Shown here one piece after another: positions 28,552 to 36,900 of a stretch of DNA of 64,000 nucleotides. Numbering within the stretch: the stretch's first letter is position 1; every line of letters starts with the position of its first letter. Source of the stretch: Selenomonadaceae bacterium (GTDB lineage Bacteria; Bacillota; Negativicutes; Selenomonadales; Selenomonadaceae); the NCBI GenBank assembly GCA_017614505.1, contig JAGABT010000017.1, positions 1 to 64,000 of the forward strand. Reading direction: 5' to 3'. The notes under the pieces are model-generated. The model did not search any database. It worked only from the letters and a program-made list of their open reading frames with translations, and was not told where the DNA came from. The position numbers were made by a program, and so were the translations under genes.

Positions 28552-29019
28552 ATGAGAATTTATCTTGACAACTGTTGCTATAATCGCCACCACGACAAAA
28601 AAGTTTCAGACGAAATCGTTGCCGACAAAAACGCCGTCATTGCCATTCAAAAAGAAATTATCAAGAAAAATATCGAGCTGGCAACGTCGTTTATGTTGCA
28701 CTACGAAAATAATCAGAACTCGAACCTGCGCAACAGGAATTACAACGATTTTTTTATGAGGAACTACAGGACGATTTATGTGGGCGTTGACAATCTCGAA
28801 GAATTAAAGCCGGAAGTAGAAAAAATGCTAGCCGCCGGAATAAAAATCAAAGACGCATACCACATAGCGAGCGCGATTGTAGCTGACTGCGATTATTTTG
28901 TGACAGTCGATAAGAAACTGCTGAAATATATTTCCAAAGAGGTAAAAATCGTAAGCCCGACAGAATTTGTAAAGATAATGGCGGAGAGTGATTGCTATGA
29001 CGAACGAAGAATTGATTAG
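28552..29019 (+). CDS. PIN-domain protein, probable VapC-like ribonuclease toxin
   Basis: A 155-residue protein that begins MRIYLDNCCYNR, with the first conserved Asp (D5) of the PIN fold. A central segment KDAYHIASAIVADCDYFVTVDKKLL holds the later acidic residues (Asp in DAYHIA, and DCDYF...VD). PIN domains are metal-dependent RNases and usually the toxin of toxin-antitoxin pairs. The ATG at 28552 has AAGGAG 8 bases upstream; a longer upstream frame would read through the promoter and is rejected. The next small gene starts 23 bases before its stop, as in coupled toxin-antitoxin pairs. Here the toxin comes first, which is the less common order. RNase activity is inferred from the fold. Confidence 0.75.
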   Translation: MRIYLDNCCYNRHHDKKVSDEIVADKNAVIAIQKEIIKKNIELATSFMLHYENNQNSNLRNRNYNDFFMRNYRTIYVGVDNLEELKPEVEKMLAAGIKIKDAYHIASAIVADCDYFVTVDKKLLKYISKEVKIVSPTEFVKIMAESDCYDERRID

Positions 29020-29212
29020 CAGGGGCATAAAATGTCTGATAGAAAATCTGGGCTACATCGAAGCCGGAGAGTTCCTCAGGCAGATAGCGCAGAACGACGA
29101 CCAGCCAGCGGACTATACCGAGTGGCGGCGCGAAAATCTGTTCAAAGGGATGAGCGACAAGGAAATTCTCGCTGGAGCAATAAAATATTCTGAAATACAC
29201 AATCTCAAATAA
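28997..29212 (+). CDS. Small partner of the PIN protein, putative antitoxin
   Basis: A 71-residue acidic and hydrophilic protein beginning MTNEELISRGIKCL. It overlaps the end of the PIN gene by 23 bases in another frame, so translation is likely coupled. The ATG at 28997 is preferred over the GTG at 28988 because GGAGAG sits 8 bases upstream of it. The DYTEWRRENLFKGMSD segment is the only distinctive motif; no DNA-binding domain is evident. By position it is the likely antitoxin. A terminator follows directly. Confidence 0.6.
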   Translation: MTNEELISRGIKCLIENLGYIEAGEFLRQIAQNDDQPADYTEWRRENLFKGMSDKEILAGAIKYSEIHNLK

Positions 29213-29218
29213 AAAAAG

Positions 29219-29246
29219 ACCGTCGGCAAAAATGTCGGCGGTTTTA
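29219..29246. terminator. Bidirectional terminator between the PIN pair and the response regulator
   Basis: A 10-bp stem (29219-29228 with 29233-29242, two G-U pairs) has T runs on both strands: TTTT after it on the plus strand, and seven T after it on the minus strand. It ends the PIN pair on the plus strand and the response-regulator operon on the minus strand. Confidence 0.7.
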
Positions 29247-29266
29247 TAGTTAGAGGGGTAAGCAAA

Positions 29267-30031
29267 TTAAATGCGCACGTCGAGTTCATAGCCAATCGCG
29301 CTGGTAACGACGTTAGCCAGTTTCTTTTTGCTGGCGTGCGGAGGTTCTTCCTCGACAGGCGGCGGCTGGCGGATTTTGGAGAGATGGGCGAAAAGTTTTT
29401 TGTCGGTAGTGAGCGTGAAGGGTATCGCGCAGAATTTTTCGTTCGCCGCAATCATCGCCAGAAATTCGTAGCCGCTGACGAATTTCATTTCGGCGTTGGC
29501 AATTATCAGCCGGATATTCCGCTCGCTCAAAAATTTCTCCGCCGTCTCCACCGAGGTTGCGATTTGAGTTTCGTAGGGGAAAGTTTCCTCGATTAGTTTC
29601 TGCAGTTCCAGCAATGACGCGTAGTCTTCGCCGATGAGCAAAACTTCTTCGGGGCGGAGTTCATCGAGCTTTTTCTTGACGCGCGCGACCAAATCCGCCG
29701 GCATGAACGGCTTTTTGATATAATCCTGAACGCCAAGTTCGCTGACCCGCTGAATGTTTTCTGCCGCGCCAGACGCCGTGAGCATTATTACCGGCACATC
29801 TTTTGTAAGCACGTCGCCGCGAATGTCCGCCAGCGTCTCAATCCCGTCGTGCTCCGGCATTAAAATATCCAGCAGCACCAAATCTACGCGTTCGCTCCGC
29901 AGAACGTCAAGCCCCGCCTCGCCGGTATCTACGCAGAAAACTTCGCACGTCAGCTTTTTTTCCAGCACCATTTTCGCGATTTGCAGATTCATTTCGTCGT
30001 CGTCAATCACCAAAATTTTTTTCTTTCGCAT
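29267..30031 (-). CDS. Response regulator with receiver plus degenerate second receiver-like domain
   Basis: This 254-residue protein starts with a clear receiver domain: the acidic pocket D10-D12, phosphoacceptor D55 in LLDILMP, T85 in MLTAS and K107 in IKKP. A second alpha/beta unit (about residues 128-215) begins VLLIGEDYASLLELQKLI and looks like a receiver that has lost the catalytic acids. No DNA-binding or enzymatic output domain follows; the tail is a short Pro/Glu linker and about 20 further residues. It lies 44 bases downstream of the hybrid kinase and is probably co-transcribed from site C, making it a likely phosphotransfer partner of the kinase HPt domain. It may act by protein-protein contact. 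Confidence 0.8.
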   Translation of the reverse strand: MRKKKILVIDDDEMNLQIAKMVLEKKLTCEVFCVDTGEAGLDVLRSERVDLVLLDILMPEHDGIETLADIRGDVLTKDVPVIMLTASGAAENIQRVSELGVQDYIKKPFMPADLVARVKKKLDELRPEEVLLIGEDYASLLELQKLIEETFPYETQIATSVETAEKFLSERNIRLIIANAEMKFVSGYEFLAMIAANEKFCAIPFTLTTDKKLFAHLSKIRQPPPVEEEPPHASKKKLANVVTSAIGYELDVRI

Positions 30032-30075
30032 TGCTATTCCTCCAAATTATACTGAATGTATTTTTTCCAGACAGA

Positions 30076-33000
30076 TTAAGCCTCCAGCCAGCGAGTGATT
30101 TGTTCACAAACTTTTTGATAGCCAGCCATTAAATCGCCGTGATTCGCCTGAATTTTTGCCACGTCATTTGCCGCCGCCGCAAGTTCAAGTTCCCGCGCCG
30201 CTGCGCTCAGTTTTTCCGCGCCGATTGACATTGAAGTTGACTTCAGCGCGTGCACCAGCACCTGATAATTTTTCACGTCGCCGGACTCGAACGCCGCCTG
30301 CAATTTTTCCGCGCGCTTTGCGTCCGTGTACGTCTCCATTATCTGTTCGAGGAAACTTTTGCTGTCCATTGAATACTGCAGGGCGGTATCCAGATTTATG
30401 TCTGGGCAAATTTCCGCGAATCGCGCGCGCTCTTTTGCCGTGAAAGTATCTTCGTCAGCAGATTCTTCGTCAGCTGGTTCCTCGACGGCAGGTTCTTCGA
30501 CGGCAGATTCTTCGACAGCTGGTTCTTCGACCGGCGCGGCAGGCGTTATTTTTCGCTGCTTTTCAACTTCGAATGAGACCAGCTCCGGCGGCAAATGTTT
30601 CGCCAGCATTTCTTCCAGCTCGTCGACTTCGATTGGCTTTGAAAGATAATCGTTGAAGCCCTCCTGCAGATATTTTTCGCGCATACCGGCAATGGCGCTC
30701 GCCGTCAGCATTATCACCGAAGTTTCGCTGCTCAAAAATTTTTCCTGCTGCATAATTTTCAGCGCCTCGACGCCCGTCATTCGCGGCATCATATTATCGA
30801 GGAAAATTATGTGGTAGAAATTCTTCCGCGCAAGTTCAATACCCTGCTGCCCGCTCTCGGCGAGGTCTGGAATAATTTTGTTGCGCTTGAGCAAGCCGCT
30901 GATAACTTTCAGATTCATATCGTTATCGTCGACGACCAGAATTTTGGCGCCTTCCGCCAGCAGGAATTTTTTCTGGGCGGATTTGTCGAAGCGCTTGAGG
31001 TGAATGGCAGAATAATCGCCGATAGGATTTTTGTCGATAATTTTCTGCGTCAGCTTGAACGAAAAATCTGAGCCGCTGCCGTAAACGCTTTCAACTTCGA
31101 GCTGACTGCCCATCATCGCCAAAAGTTTCTGCACAATAGCAATTCCCAGACCGGTGCCTTCAATGTTGCGGTTGCGCTCCTCGTCCAGGCGCTGGAAGGA
31201 TTGGAAAAGTTTGCTCATATCCTCGGCGCGAATGCCAATGCCGGTATCGCTGACTTCGACGCGCAGTTCAAAAGTATCGGCGTCAATTTCGGTGCCGGAA
31301 ATTTTCAGCGTCACGTGACCGGCGTGCGTGTACTTGACGGCGTTGGTGAGAATGTTGGTGATAACCTGCCGAATGCGAACGTCGTCGCCGTAAAGACTGC
31401 ACGGCAATTTCGAGCTGATTTCCGTCCGAAATTCCAGACCTTTTTTCTGCGCCTTGTCGAGAATCATGTTAACAAGGTCGTCAATCAGCGCGACGGTTTC
31501 ATAGCGCACCGGCACAATTTCCATCTTGCCGTCTTCGATTTTGCTGAAGTCGAGGATAGAATTAATCAGCGTCAGGAGCGTCCGGCCGGCGCTTTGAATG
31601 TTCGTGGCGTATTCCAAAACTTCGTCCGATTCGCTTTCGCGCAGAATCATTTCGTTCATACCGAGTACGGCGTTGATAGGCGTGCGAATTTCGTGGGACA
31701 TCTGCGCGAGAAACTGCGACTTCGACTGACTCGCCGCCAGCGCCGTTTCTGACGCCTCCTTGAGTTTGCGATTAGCCGACGCCTGCCATCGCAGCTGCCG
31801 ACTGATTAGCGTATTGACAATCGCAATGCAAACTCCCAGCAGGACGGCGAAAAGCACGCCCAGCACGATAACGCTGCCGTAAATATTCCACCAGTCGTTG
31901 ACAACAATCACCGTGAAGCTGGAAATTTTATTTTTTTTGGCGAGGCAGGCGACGGAATTGCCGGTGTAGTCCGTGAGCGTGGTAATTTCCGCGCTGTCGT
32001 AAACTTTCGCGTATTCGGTGTCGAAGATATTGGTCATTTGCGCGTCGGTCTGCTGATAATTTTTATTCGGGTGGTTGATAATGACGCCGTTTTTGTCGAC
32101 GAGGAAGGCATAGCTGTCGGCGGTGTAACTTTCGCCCAAAACTTTCGTCAGCCGGTCGAGATAAAAATCAATGCCGAAAACGCCGACAAATTCGCCCTTC
32201 GGACCGAAAACCATTTGCGCCATCGTCACGCAATAAATCCCAGTCTGCGCGTCGTAGTAGGGCGACGAAATGCTGAAGCCGTCGGGAGATTTTTCCGCCT
32301 CAATGTACCACGGGCGCTGGTCAACGCGCCAGTTCGGGTCGGGCGACTCCCAGCCGTTATTCATGATAACCTGGTGCTCGGCGTAAGGATTCGACATGTA
32401 GCACACGGAAATTTCGGGGTAATGCCTGGCGAGGTCGTCGAGATATTCCACGGCGGACGGATAATCGCTCATAAGCTCGGGGTGCTCGCTCAAAAGATTC
32501 ACGAAAGTTTTCAGCGTGCCGCGCTGGTCTGCTATCCATTCTGAAAGCTGCGATTCGTAAGTGTCAATTTCGCGCTGCATTTTGGTATCGCCCCAGCTGA
32601 TTGTCGTGGTCAGACAAATTCCGAACGCCACGACCATTGCCAGAATCAGCACCGCCGCAATTCCCTGCCGCGCGTACCGGCTGACTTTCGAAAGTTCCTC
32701 GTCCTGCAAAATTTTTTCGACGGGCGCTCTCGCTACTATCGTCGAGAACGAGAATAAATTGTCCAGCATGTCCGAAAGTTTCAGCGCAGATTCGCGAACT
32801 TCGGCGGCGCATTCGGCTGGGTCGTCGTCCATGTGCAGTACGCCCTTGTTCGAGATTTTCAAAATGTTGCGCAGAGGGTCGCGCAGTTCGCCAGACAGCC
32901 GCGACAAAAATTCTTCCTTCGCGCGCAAAGCATTTTCCGCCAGCAAGCCGTTGCGCATCGCGTTCAGGTACAGGAAAATTATCGTCACCAGCATTATCAG

Positions 33001-33879
33001 ACTTATCAGCGCCGTCAAAAAAATCTGCTCGTAGCTGTCGCGGTAGAACGCGCGGTTGTTGACGCTGAAAATTATGTACCAGCCGTTCGTCGTCGCGCTG
33101 CTGAAAATCGTGTGTTCTTCGCCGTCAATCTGCGTGATAAAACTTTTGCTGTGGTCAGACTGCACCACGCGGTTCAAAATTTTTTCGTACTCCGGCAGTT
33201 TGTCAGAAATTTTCCTGCCGACGAGGCTCATGTCAGTATAACCGATAATCATACCGTTCGCCGTGACGATTAAAGCCTTGCGGTCGCTGGTGGTACTCAT
33301 TTTGCGAATGAACTGGTGAACGTCCGCGAAAGTAAAATCCTGCGCGACAACAGTTTCCCCGTCGCTGAGCATTTTGGAAATCGTGTAGCACATATCGCCG
33401 GTCATTGCGTCAACGTAGGGCTCGGTTATGTAAATCTCGCCGACTTTTTCCGACGCGCCCTTGTACCAGATTCGTTCCGGCGCGTGATAATCCGGCGGCA
33501 TATCAAAATCCGGAATTACCGACCAGTCCTTGCCCGCAATGTAAGTGTTGAAACAAACGCCGTCCGTCAGATTTTTACGCTCCGCCTTCCGCTTGACGAA
33601 AAAATCTTCAATCTCTTCGAGCGGCGCCCGTGACTTCAGCAGCTGTTCCGCCTCCATTGCAACCCGCGCCGTCGCCTCTTCCGCCTGGTAAATTATTCCC
33701 TGAAATTCGCTGCGAATTACTTCGAGCTGCGTCTGCCCAATTTCCTCGGTCTGGTTCGAGGTCATTTGAAATATCAGCCGCACGTTCAGCGTCACCATCA
33801 GCACGAAAATTGCCGTGATTAAAATTATCACTGCGAAATCCCGCCGCCTGCCGTTCTTCAAAATTTGCCACTGTTTCAT
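30076..33879 (-). CDS. Tandem-sensor hybrid histidine kinase (Cache-HisKA*-Cache-HisKA-HATPase-REC-HPt)
   Basis: A 1267-residue membrane kinase. A first transmembrane helix (about 15-37) and a Cache-like extracytoplasmic domain are followed by a second helix and a HisKA-like helix in which the phosphoacceptor His is Gly330 (LSGELRDPL). Then comes a second complete sensor (helix about 405-427, Cache domain, helix about 685-710), an intact HisKA with H729 in SHEIRTP, a HATPase domain with GTGLG, a receiver with D1028 in LDNMMP, and an HPt domain with H1210 in HALKSTS. A Glu/Pro/Ala-rich linker with repeated VEEPA units precedes the HPt. ATG at 33879 is chosen because GAGGCGG lies just before it. 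The gene looks like a duplicated sensor half whose first transmitter decayed. Its promoter carries the shared operator. The ligand is unknown. Confidence 0.88.
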   Translation of the reverse strand: MKQWQILKNGRRRDFAVIILITAIFVLMVTLNVRLIFQMTSNQTEEIGQTQLEVIRSEFQGIIYQAEEATARVAMEAEQLLKSRAPLEEIEDFFVKRKAERKNLTDGVCFNTYIAGKDWSVIPDFDMPPDYHAPERIWYKGASEKVGEIYITEPYVDAMTGDMCYTISKMLSDGETVVAQDFTFADVHQFIRKMSTTSDRKALIVTANGMIIGYTDMSLVGRKISDKLPEYEKILNRVVQSDHSKSFITQIDGEEHTIFSSATTNGWYIIFSVNNRAFYRDSYEQIFLTALISLIMLVTIIFLYLNAMRNGLLAENALRAKEEFLSRLSGELRDPLRNILKISNKGVLHMDDDPAECAAEVRESALKLSDMLDNLFSFSTIVARAPVEKILQDEELSKVSRYARQGIAAVLILAMVVAFGICLTTTISWGDTKMQREIDTYESQLSEWIADQRGTLKTFVNLLSEHPELMSDYPSAVEYLDDLARHYPEISVCYMSNPYAEHQVIMNNGWESPDPNWRVDQRPWYIEAEKSPDGFSISSPYYDAQTGIYCVTMAQMVFGPKGEFVGVFGIDFYLDRLTKVLGESYTADSYAFLVDKNGVIINHPNKNYQQTDAQMTNIFDTEYAKVYDSAEITTLTDYTGNSVACLAKKNKISSFTVIVVNDWWNIYGSVIVLGVLFAVLLGVCIAIVNTLISRQLRWQASANRKLKEASETALAASQSKSQFLAQMSHEIRTPINAVLGMNEMILRESESDEVLEYATNIQSAGRTLLTLINSILDFSKIEDGKMEIVPVRYETVALIDDLVNMILDKAQKKGLEFRTEISSKLPCSLYGDDVRIRQVITNILTNAVKYTHAGHVTLKISGTEIDADTFELRVEVSDTGIGIRAEDMSKLFQSFQRLDEERNRNIEGTGLGIAIVQKLLAMMGSQLEVESVYGSGSDFSFKLTQKIIDKNPIGDYSAIHLKRFDKSAQKKFLLAEGAKILVVDDNDMNLKVISGLLKRNKIIPDLAESGQQGIELARKNFYHIIFLDNMMPRMTGVEALKIMQQEKFLSSETSVIMLTASAIAGMREKYLQEGFNDYLSKPIEVDELEEMLAKHLPPELVSFEVEKQRKITPAAPVEEPAVEESAVEEPAVEEPADEESADEDTFTAKERARFAEICPDINLDTALQYSMDSKSFLEQIMETYTDAKRAEKLQAAFESGDVKNYQVLVHALKSTSMSIGAEKLSAAARELELAAAANDVAKIQANHGDLMAGYQKVCEQITRWLEA

Positions 33880-33906
33880 TTTCCGCCTCAATTAAATTTT
33901 TCTTCA

Positions 33907-33967
33907 ATTATACAATAACGGTAATGGTTTTTTTCAATCACTTTTGCCAAAAATCCTGCACTTTTGC
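33907..33967 (-). promoter_or_regulatory. Promoter and direct-repeat operator of the hybrid kinase operon (site C)
   Basis: On the minus strand, TATAAT (33912-33907), a 19-base spacer and TTGAAA (33937-33932) adjoin the direct repeats CACTTTTGC at 33939-33947 and 33959-33967 (plus-strand reading). The geometry is identical to sites A and B. It lies between the kinase operon and the divergent LytTR regulator gene, whose own extended -10 candidate (TGC then TTTAAT, 34000-34005) is 32 bases away, so autoregulation is possible. Confidence 0.8.
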
Positions 33968-34030
33968 GGCAGGCTCTTATCACGCAAAAATTTTTGTGCT
34001 TTAATTGCAAAAACTGAAGGAGTCCTGCCC

Positions 34031-34783
34031 ATGAAAATCGCTATCGTCGACGACCAGCCCGAAGACCTGAACGCTGCCAAAACTTTTCTCAAAAGATACC
34101 TCGCTAAAAAATTTCCCGAAACTTTTCGCGCCATCCAAATCGATTCGTTTTCCGGCGCCGAGGATTTTCTAAAATCGTTCAAGCCCGCTGTTTACGACCT
34201 GATGATTTTCGATATCTTTATGAAGCCGCTGAACGGTATTCAAATCGCGCAGATTGTCCGCAGCAAAGACCACGCCGCCGCCATAATTTTCCTCACCAGC
34301 AGCGAAGATTTCATTCTCGAAGGCTACAGGGTTTTCGCCGTCGGCTATTTCATCAAGCCGCTCGCCGATAACGCTGAGCAGTTCGACAAAACCTGCGAGT
34401 ACTTTTTTCCAAAACTCTGGGAAAGTCAGAAAAAAATCGCCGTCCGAATCAACGGCGTCGATACCGCCATTCCGTACAAAAGTATCCGCTACGTCGACAT
34501 TTTTGAAAGCCGCCGCCTCTGCATTCACGCGACCAACATCGATATTTTCCCGTCCAACACCTACGAAGAAATTTCCAGCGAACTCGAAGCGGACGCGCGT
34601 TTCGTCGAATGTTACCACCGAATTATTCTCAACATGGATTTCGTCAAGTTCATGGACGTCGAGGATTTTGTTTTGACGGACGGCACGAGAATTCCTATCA
34701 GCCAGCGCAAGAGCAAAGCCGCCAAGCTCAAGTACATGACGCACCTCATTGAGACAGGTTCAGCCAATACAGCGTCACTTTGA
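34031..34783 (+). CDS. LytTR-family response regulator
   Basis: A 250-residue regulator. The receiver domain has the acidic pair D7-D8, phosphoacceptor D61 in MIFDIFMKP, T89 in FLTSS and K109 in FIKPL. From about residue 140 a LytTR DNA-binding domain follows, with typical segments such as IRYVDIFESRRL, FVECYHRIILNMDFV and a late ISQRKSKAAKLKY. LytTR proteins bind pairs of direct repeats just upstream of the -35 box and activate transcription, which matches the repeats at sites A, B and C. ATG at 34031 has AAGGAG 8 bases upstream. Its likely kinase is the convergent AgrC-like gene, whose end overlaps its own end by 38 bases. Confidence 0.88.
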   Translation: MKIAIVDDQPEDLNAAKTFLKRYLAKKFPETFRAIQIDSFSGAEDFLKSFKPAVYDLMIFDIFMKPLNGIQIAQIVRSKDHAAAIIFLTSSEDFILEGYRVFAVGYFIKPLADNAEQFDKTCEYFFPKLWESQKKIAVRINGVDTAIPYKSIRYVDIFESRRLCIHATNIDIFPSNTYEEISSELEADARFVECYHRIILNMDFVKFMDVEDFVLTDGTRIPISQRKSKAAKLKYMTHLIETGSANTASL

Positions 34784-36059
34784 AAGTGCCGCCTTCCTTG
34801 GAAAAATCGACGTACGCGCCGTAGCGGTCGGCGAAATTTTTTACCGAGACCATTCCCAAGCCGTGACCTTCGCGCGAAGTTCGCGGCATATTTTTTTCGT
34901 CGAACTCAACTTCGCCGTCGAACAGGTTGGCAATTTCCACCACGAACTGTTCGCCTACATTTTGAATCTGAATCGAAATTGCGCGGCGGTTTTGAGGCTG
35001 GCGGCAGCTGGCGTTTATCGCATTTTCCAGCAGGTTTGAAATGAGCAGCGCCAAATCGCTCTCGTCGACGCCGATATTTTCCGGCAGATTAACTTTGTGC
35101 TGAACTTTGATACCGAAATTCTCTGCGCGACGGACGTAAATCAGCAGTGCGACATTTATCAGCGGCTGGACGCAAAAAATTGTTACTTTCGTAGTGCCAA
35201 TTAATTTTTCCTGCCGCTCAATGAATCGCCGCGCCTCCTCAATTTCGCCGGTCTCCAGCATCATGTAAATCAGCCGGTAGCTGTGCCGCAGGTCGTGCCG
35301 CATTGCCACAATTTTATCGCGGCTCTCCTCCATTATCCGATTGTACTCGCCCAGCGCCATGATTTGTTCCGACATGCGCCGCAAATTCTGATTCGTCTGC
35401 CGCCGCTCGTACAGCTGCTTCGTCGAATCGATTACGTACCGATAAAAGAAAAAGAATACGAACGGTATGTACAGCCGCGAAAACCGCTCCGCCCACGAAT
35501 GCACAAGCGGTTCCTGCGCCCACATTATTACCACGCTCGAAATTAAAATCAGCGGGAACACCGAAGTAAATCGCCCGTACGAATCGAAAAAATTCTGTGG
35601 CGGCAACAGCTTCAGAAAAATCCGCCGCTCGACCGGCAGCAGCAAAAAAAACAGCGCCAGATAAAAAATCGCGTGTCCAAAAAGAATTTCCAGCTCGGTG
35701 TTGAATGAAATTGCGCAGAAAATCGCCGCCCAGTTGTGCTGAATCAAACTCCAGACCGAGCCCATTCCCATAATGAACACGTGCTGTAAAAAATTGCGCC
35801 GCACCGTCAGCATAAAAATCGCCTGCCACGGTATCCAGCACACCATTAACAAAAATTTGTACAGCGGAGCCGAAATTCCAAAATGCTTTAACATCGCGCC
35901 GTAAATCAGCGCGCTAACAATTCCCCAGATTAAAAGTCTCCGCCACAACAGTACCCGCTCGGCGTCAGTCATTCCGTCACGAAATGACAGGTACCTCAAA
36001 TACATATTCGAAAGCTGCACCGCTGCGATTAACGCTGCCAAAAAAATTATCAGCATCAT
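34746..36059 (-). CDS. AgrC/ComD-like membrane histidine kinase (HPK10-type)
   Basis: A 437-residue kinase. The first half (about 1-215) holds six or seven hydrophobic helices and no extracytoplasmic domain. The second half has the HPK10 His box MRHDLRHSY, the N box NLLENAINA and the G box GHGLGM of a GHKL ATPase. This family pairs with LytTR regulators and often senses peptides or membrane-borne signals. The cognate LytTR gene is convergent and overlaps by 38 bases. The start could be either of two adjacent ATG codons (36059 or 36056); AGGAG lies upstream of both and spacing slightly favours the second. No peptide pheromone gene is recognised nearby. Confidence 0.85.
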   Translation of the reverse strand: MMLIIFLAALIAAVQLSNMYLRYLSFRDGMTDAERVLLWRRLLIWGIVSALIYGAMLKHFGISAPLYKFLLMVCWIPWQAIFMLTVRRNFLQHVFIMGMGSVWSLIQHNWAAIFCAISFNTELEILFGHAIFYLALFFLLLPVERRIFLKLLPPQNFFDSYGRFTSVFPLILISSVVIMWAQEPLVHSWAERFSRLYIPFVFFFFYRYVIDSTKQLYERRQTNQNLRRMSEQIMALGEYNRIMEESRDKIVAMRHDLRHSYRLIYMMLETGEIEEARRFIERQEKLIGTTKVTIFCVQPLINVALLIYVRRAENFGIKVQHKVNLPENIGVDESDLALLISNLLENAINASCRQPQNRRAISIQIQNVGEQFVVEIANLFDGEVEFDEKNMPRTSREGHGLGMVSVKNFADRYGAYVDFSKEGGTFKVTLYWLNLSQ

Positions 36060-36146
36060 TGAAACTCCTGAAAATTTTTTTAGCTGATTATAACATTTTT
36101 TTCAGCGCGCAGAATATCTGGCTGACAATACAAAAGAGCTCCTTCC

Positions 36147-36179
36147 AAAAAAAAATCCGCCTCCAACGTTCGGGGGCGG
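36147..36179 (-). terminator. Terminator of sepF
   Basis: An 8-bp GC-rich stem (36157-36164 with 36172-36179, one G-U pair) with a 7-base loop is followed on the minus strand by nine T. It lies 36 bases past the sepF stop. Confidence 0.85.
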
Positions 36180-36214
36180 TAAAAATTTTTATGGGGGAAA
36201 ATTTATCAGCGTAA

Positions 36215-36727
36215 TTAATGGCGGCGCGCGGAAGTTGAAGCAACCATTTCAGCAAGGTCGCTCGCGTCAATACCAGCCGGCGCGTAAAGATAAATTCTTT
36301 CGGAAATCTGGGTCGTGGTGCCGTCGATAACAAAGCAGGCGCCGTCAATGAAGTCGCAAATGCGCTGCTGCTCTTCAACGTTGACGTGTTCATAGTTGAC
36401 CACGACTGCCCTCTGGCTGAGAATGTCGTCGGTTATTCCCCTAACCTGATTGTAATCTGCCGGTCTGTAGATTTTCATGTCGAACTCCTGCGGCTTGATA
36501 ACCGTAAGATTCGGGCGGTTGCTCTGCGAAACGTCAGTGTAGGCGGGGTAACGGACGCCGTTCACGTAAGTCGAGCTGCCGCCAGCTGCCGCGCGGCGCA
36601 CTTCTGCAGCCTGCATGATTTTCGCTTCGGCGGGCTGCGCCTCAACTTTTTTCATCGGTTCCTCTTCCGGCAGCGGGTCCAACGGCATGACTATATCCGT
36701 GATTTTCTGGATCCATTCCTTTATCAT
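36215..36727 (-). CDS. sepF: Cell division protein SepF
   Basis: A 170-residue protein. SepF binds FtsZ bundles and anchors them to the membrane at the division site. The N-terminal MIKEWIQKITDIV is an amphipathic membrane-targeting helix, followed by an acidic, Ala-rich linker. The SepF core (about 85-160) has the pattern of a MKIYRPxDYNQVRGITDDI stretch, RAVVVNYE, RICDFIDGACFVIDG and a final IYLYAP. Length and layout match the family. It is a single gene with its own terminator. Confidence 0.92.
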   Translation of the reverse strand: MIKEWIQKITDIVMPLDPLPEEEPMKKVEAQPAEAKIMQAAEVRRAAAGGSSTYVNGVRYPAYTDVSQSNRPNLTVIKPQEFDMKIYRPADYNQVRGITDDILSQRAVVVNYEHVNVEEQQRICDFIDGACFVIDGTTTQISERIYLYAPAGIDASDLAEMVASTSARRH

Positions 36728-36900
36728 TTCATCGTCTCCTCACAACAGCATTTTTCTTCCTACAAAGCTGGCTAATTTTATCATAAATATTTCATGTTTG
36801 TAAAGGGGGGAAGGCAAATTATTTTAAGGAATTTTGATAAATTTTTTCAGCGGCGGTAACGATATTATGTTGAGGAAAAATTTTTCAGGGAGGAATTTTT

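Noticed and set aside
33944..34030. Longer N-terminus for the LytTR regulator
   Set aside because: The receiver fold begins at MKIAIVDD, and AAGGAG sits 8 bases before that ATG. The upstream extension runs through the operator.
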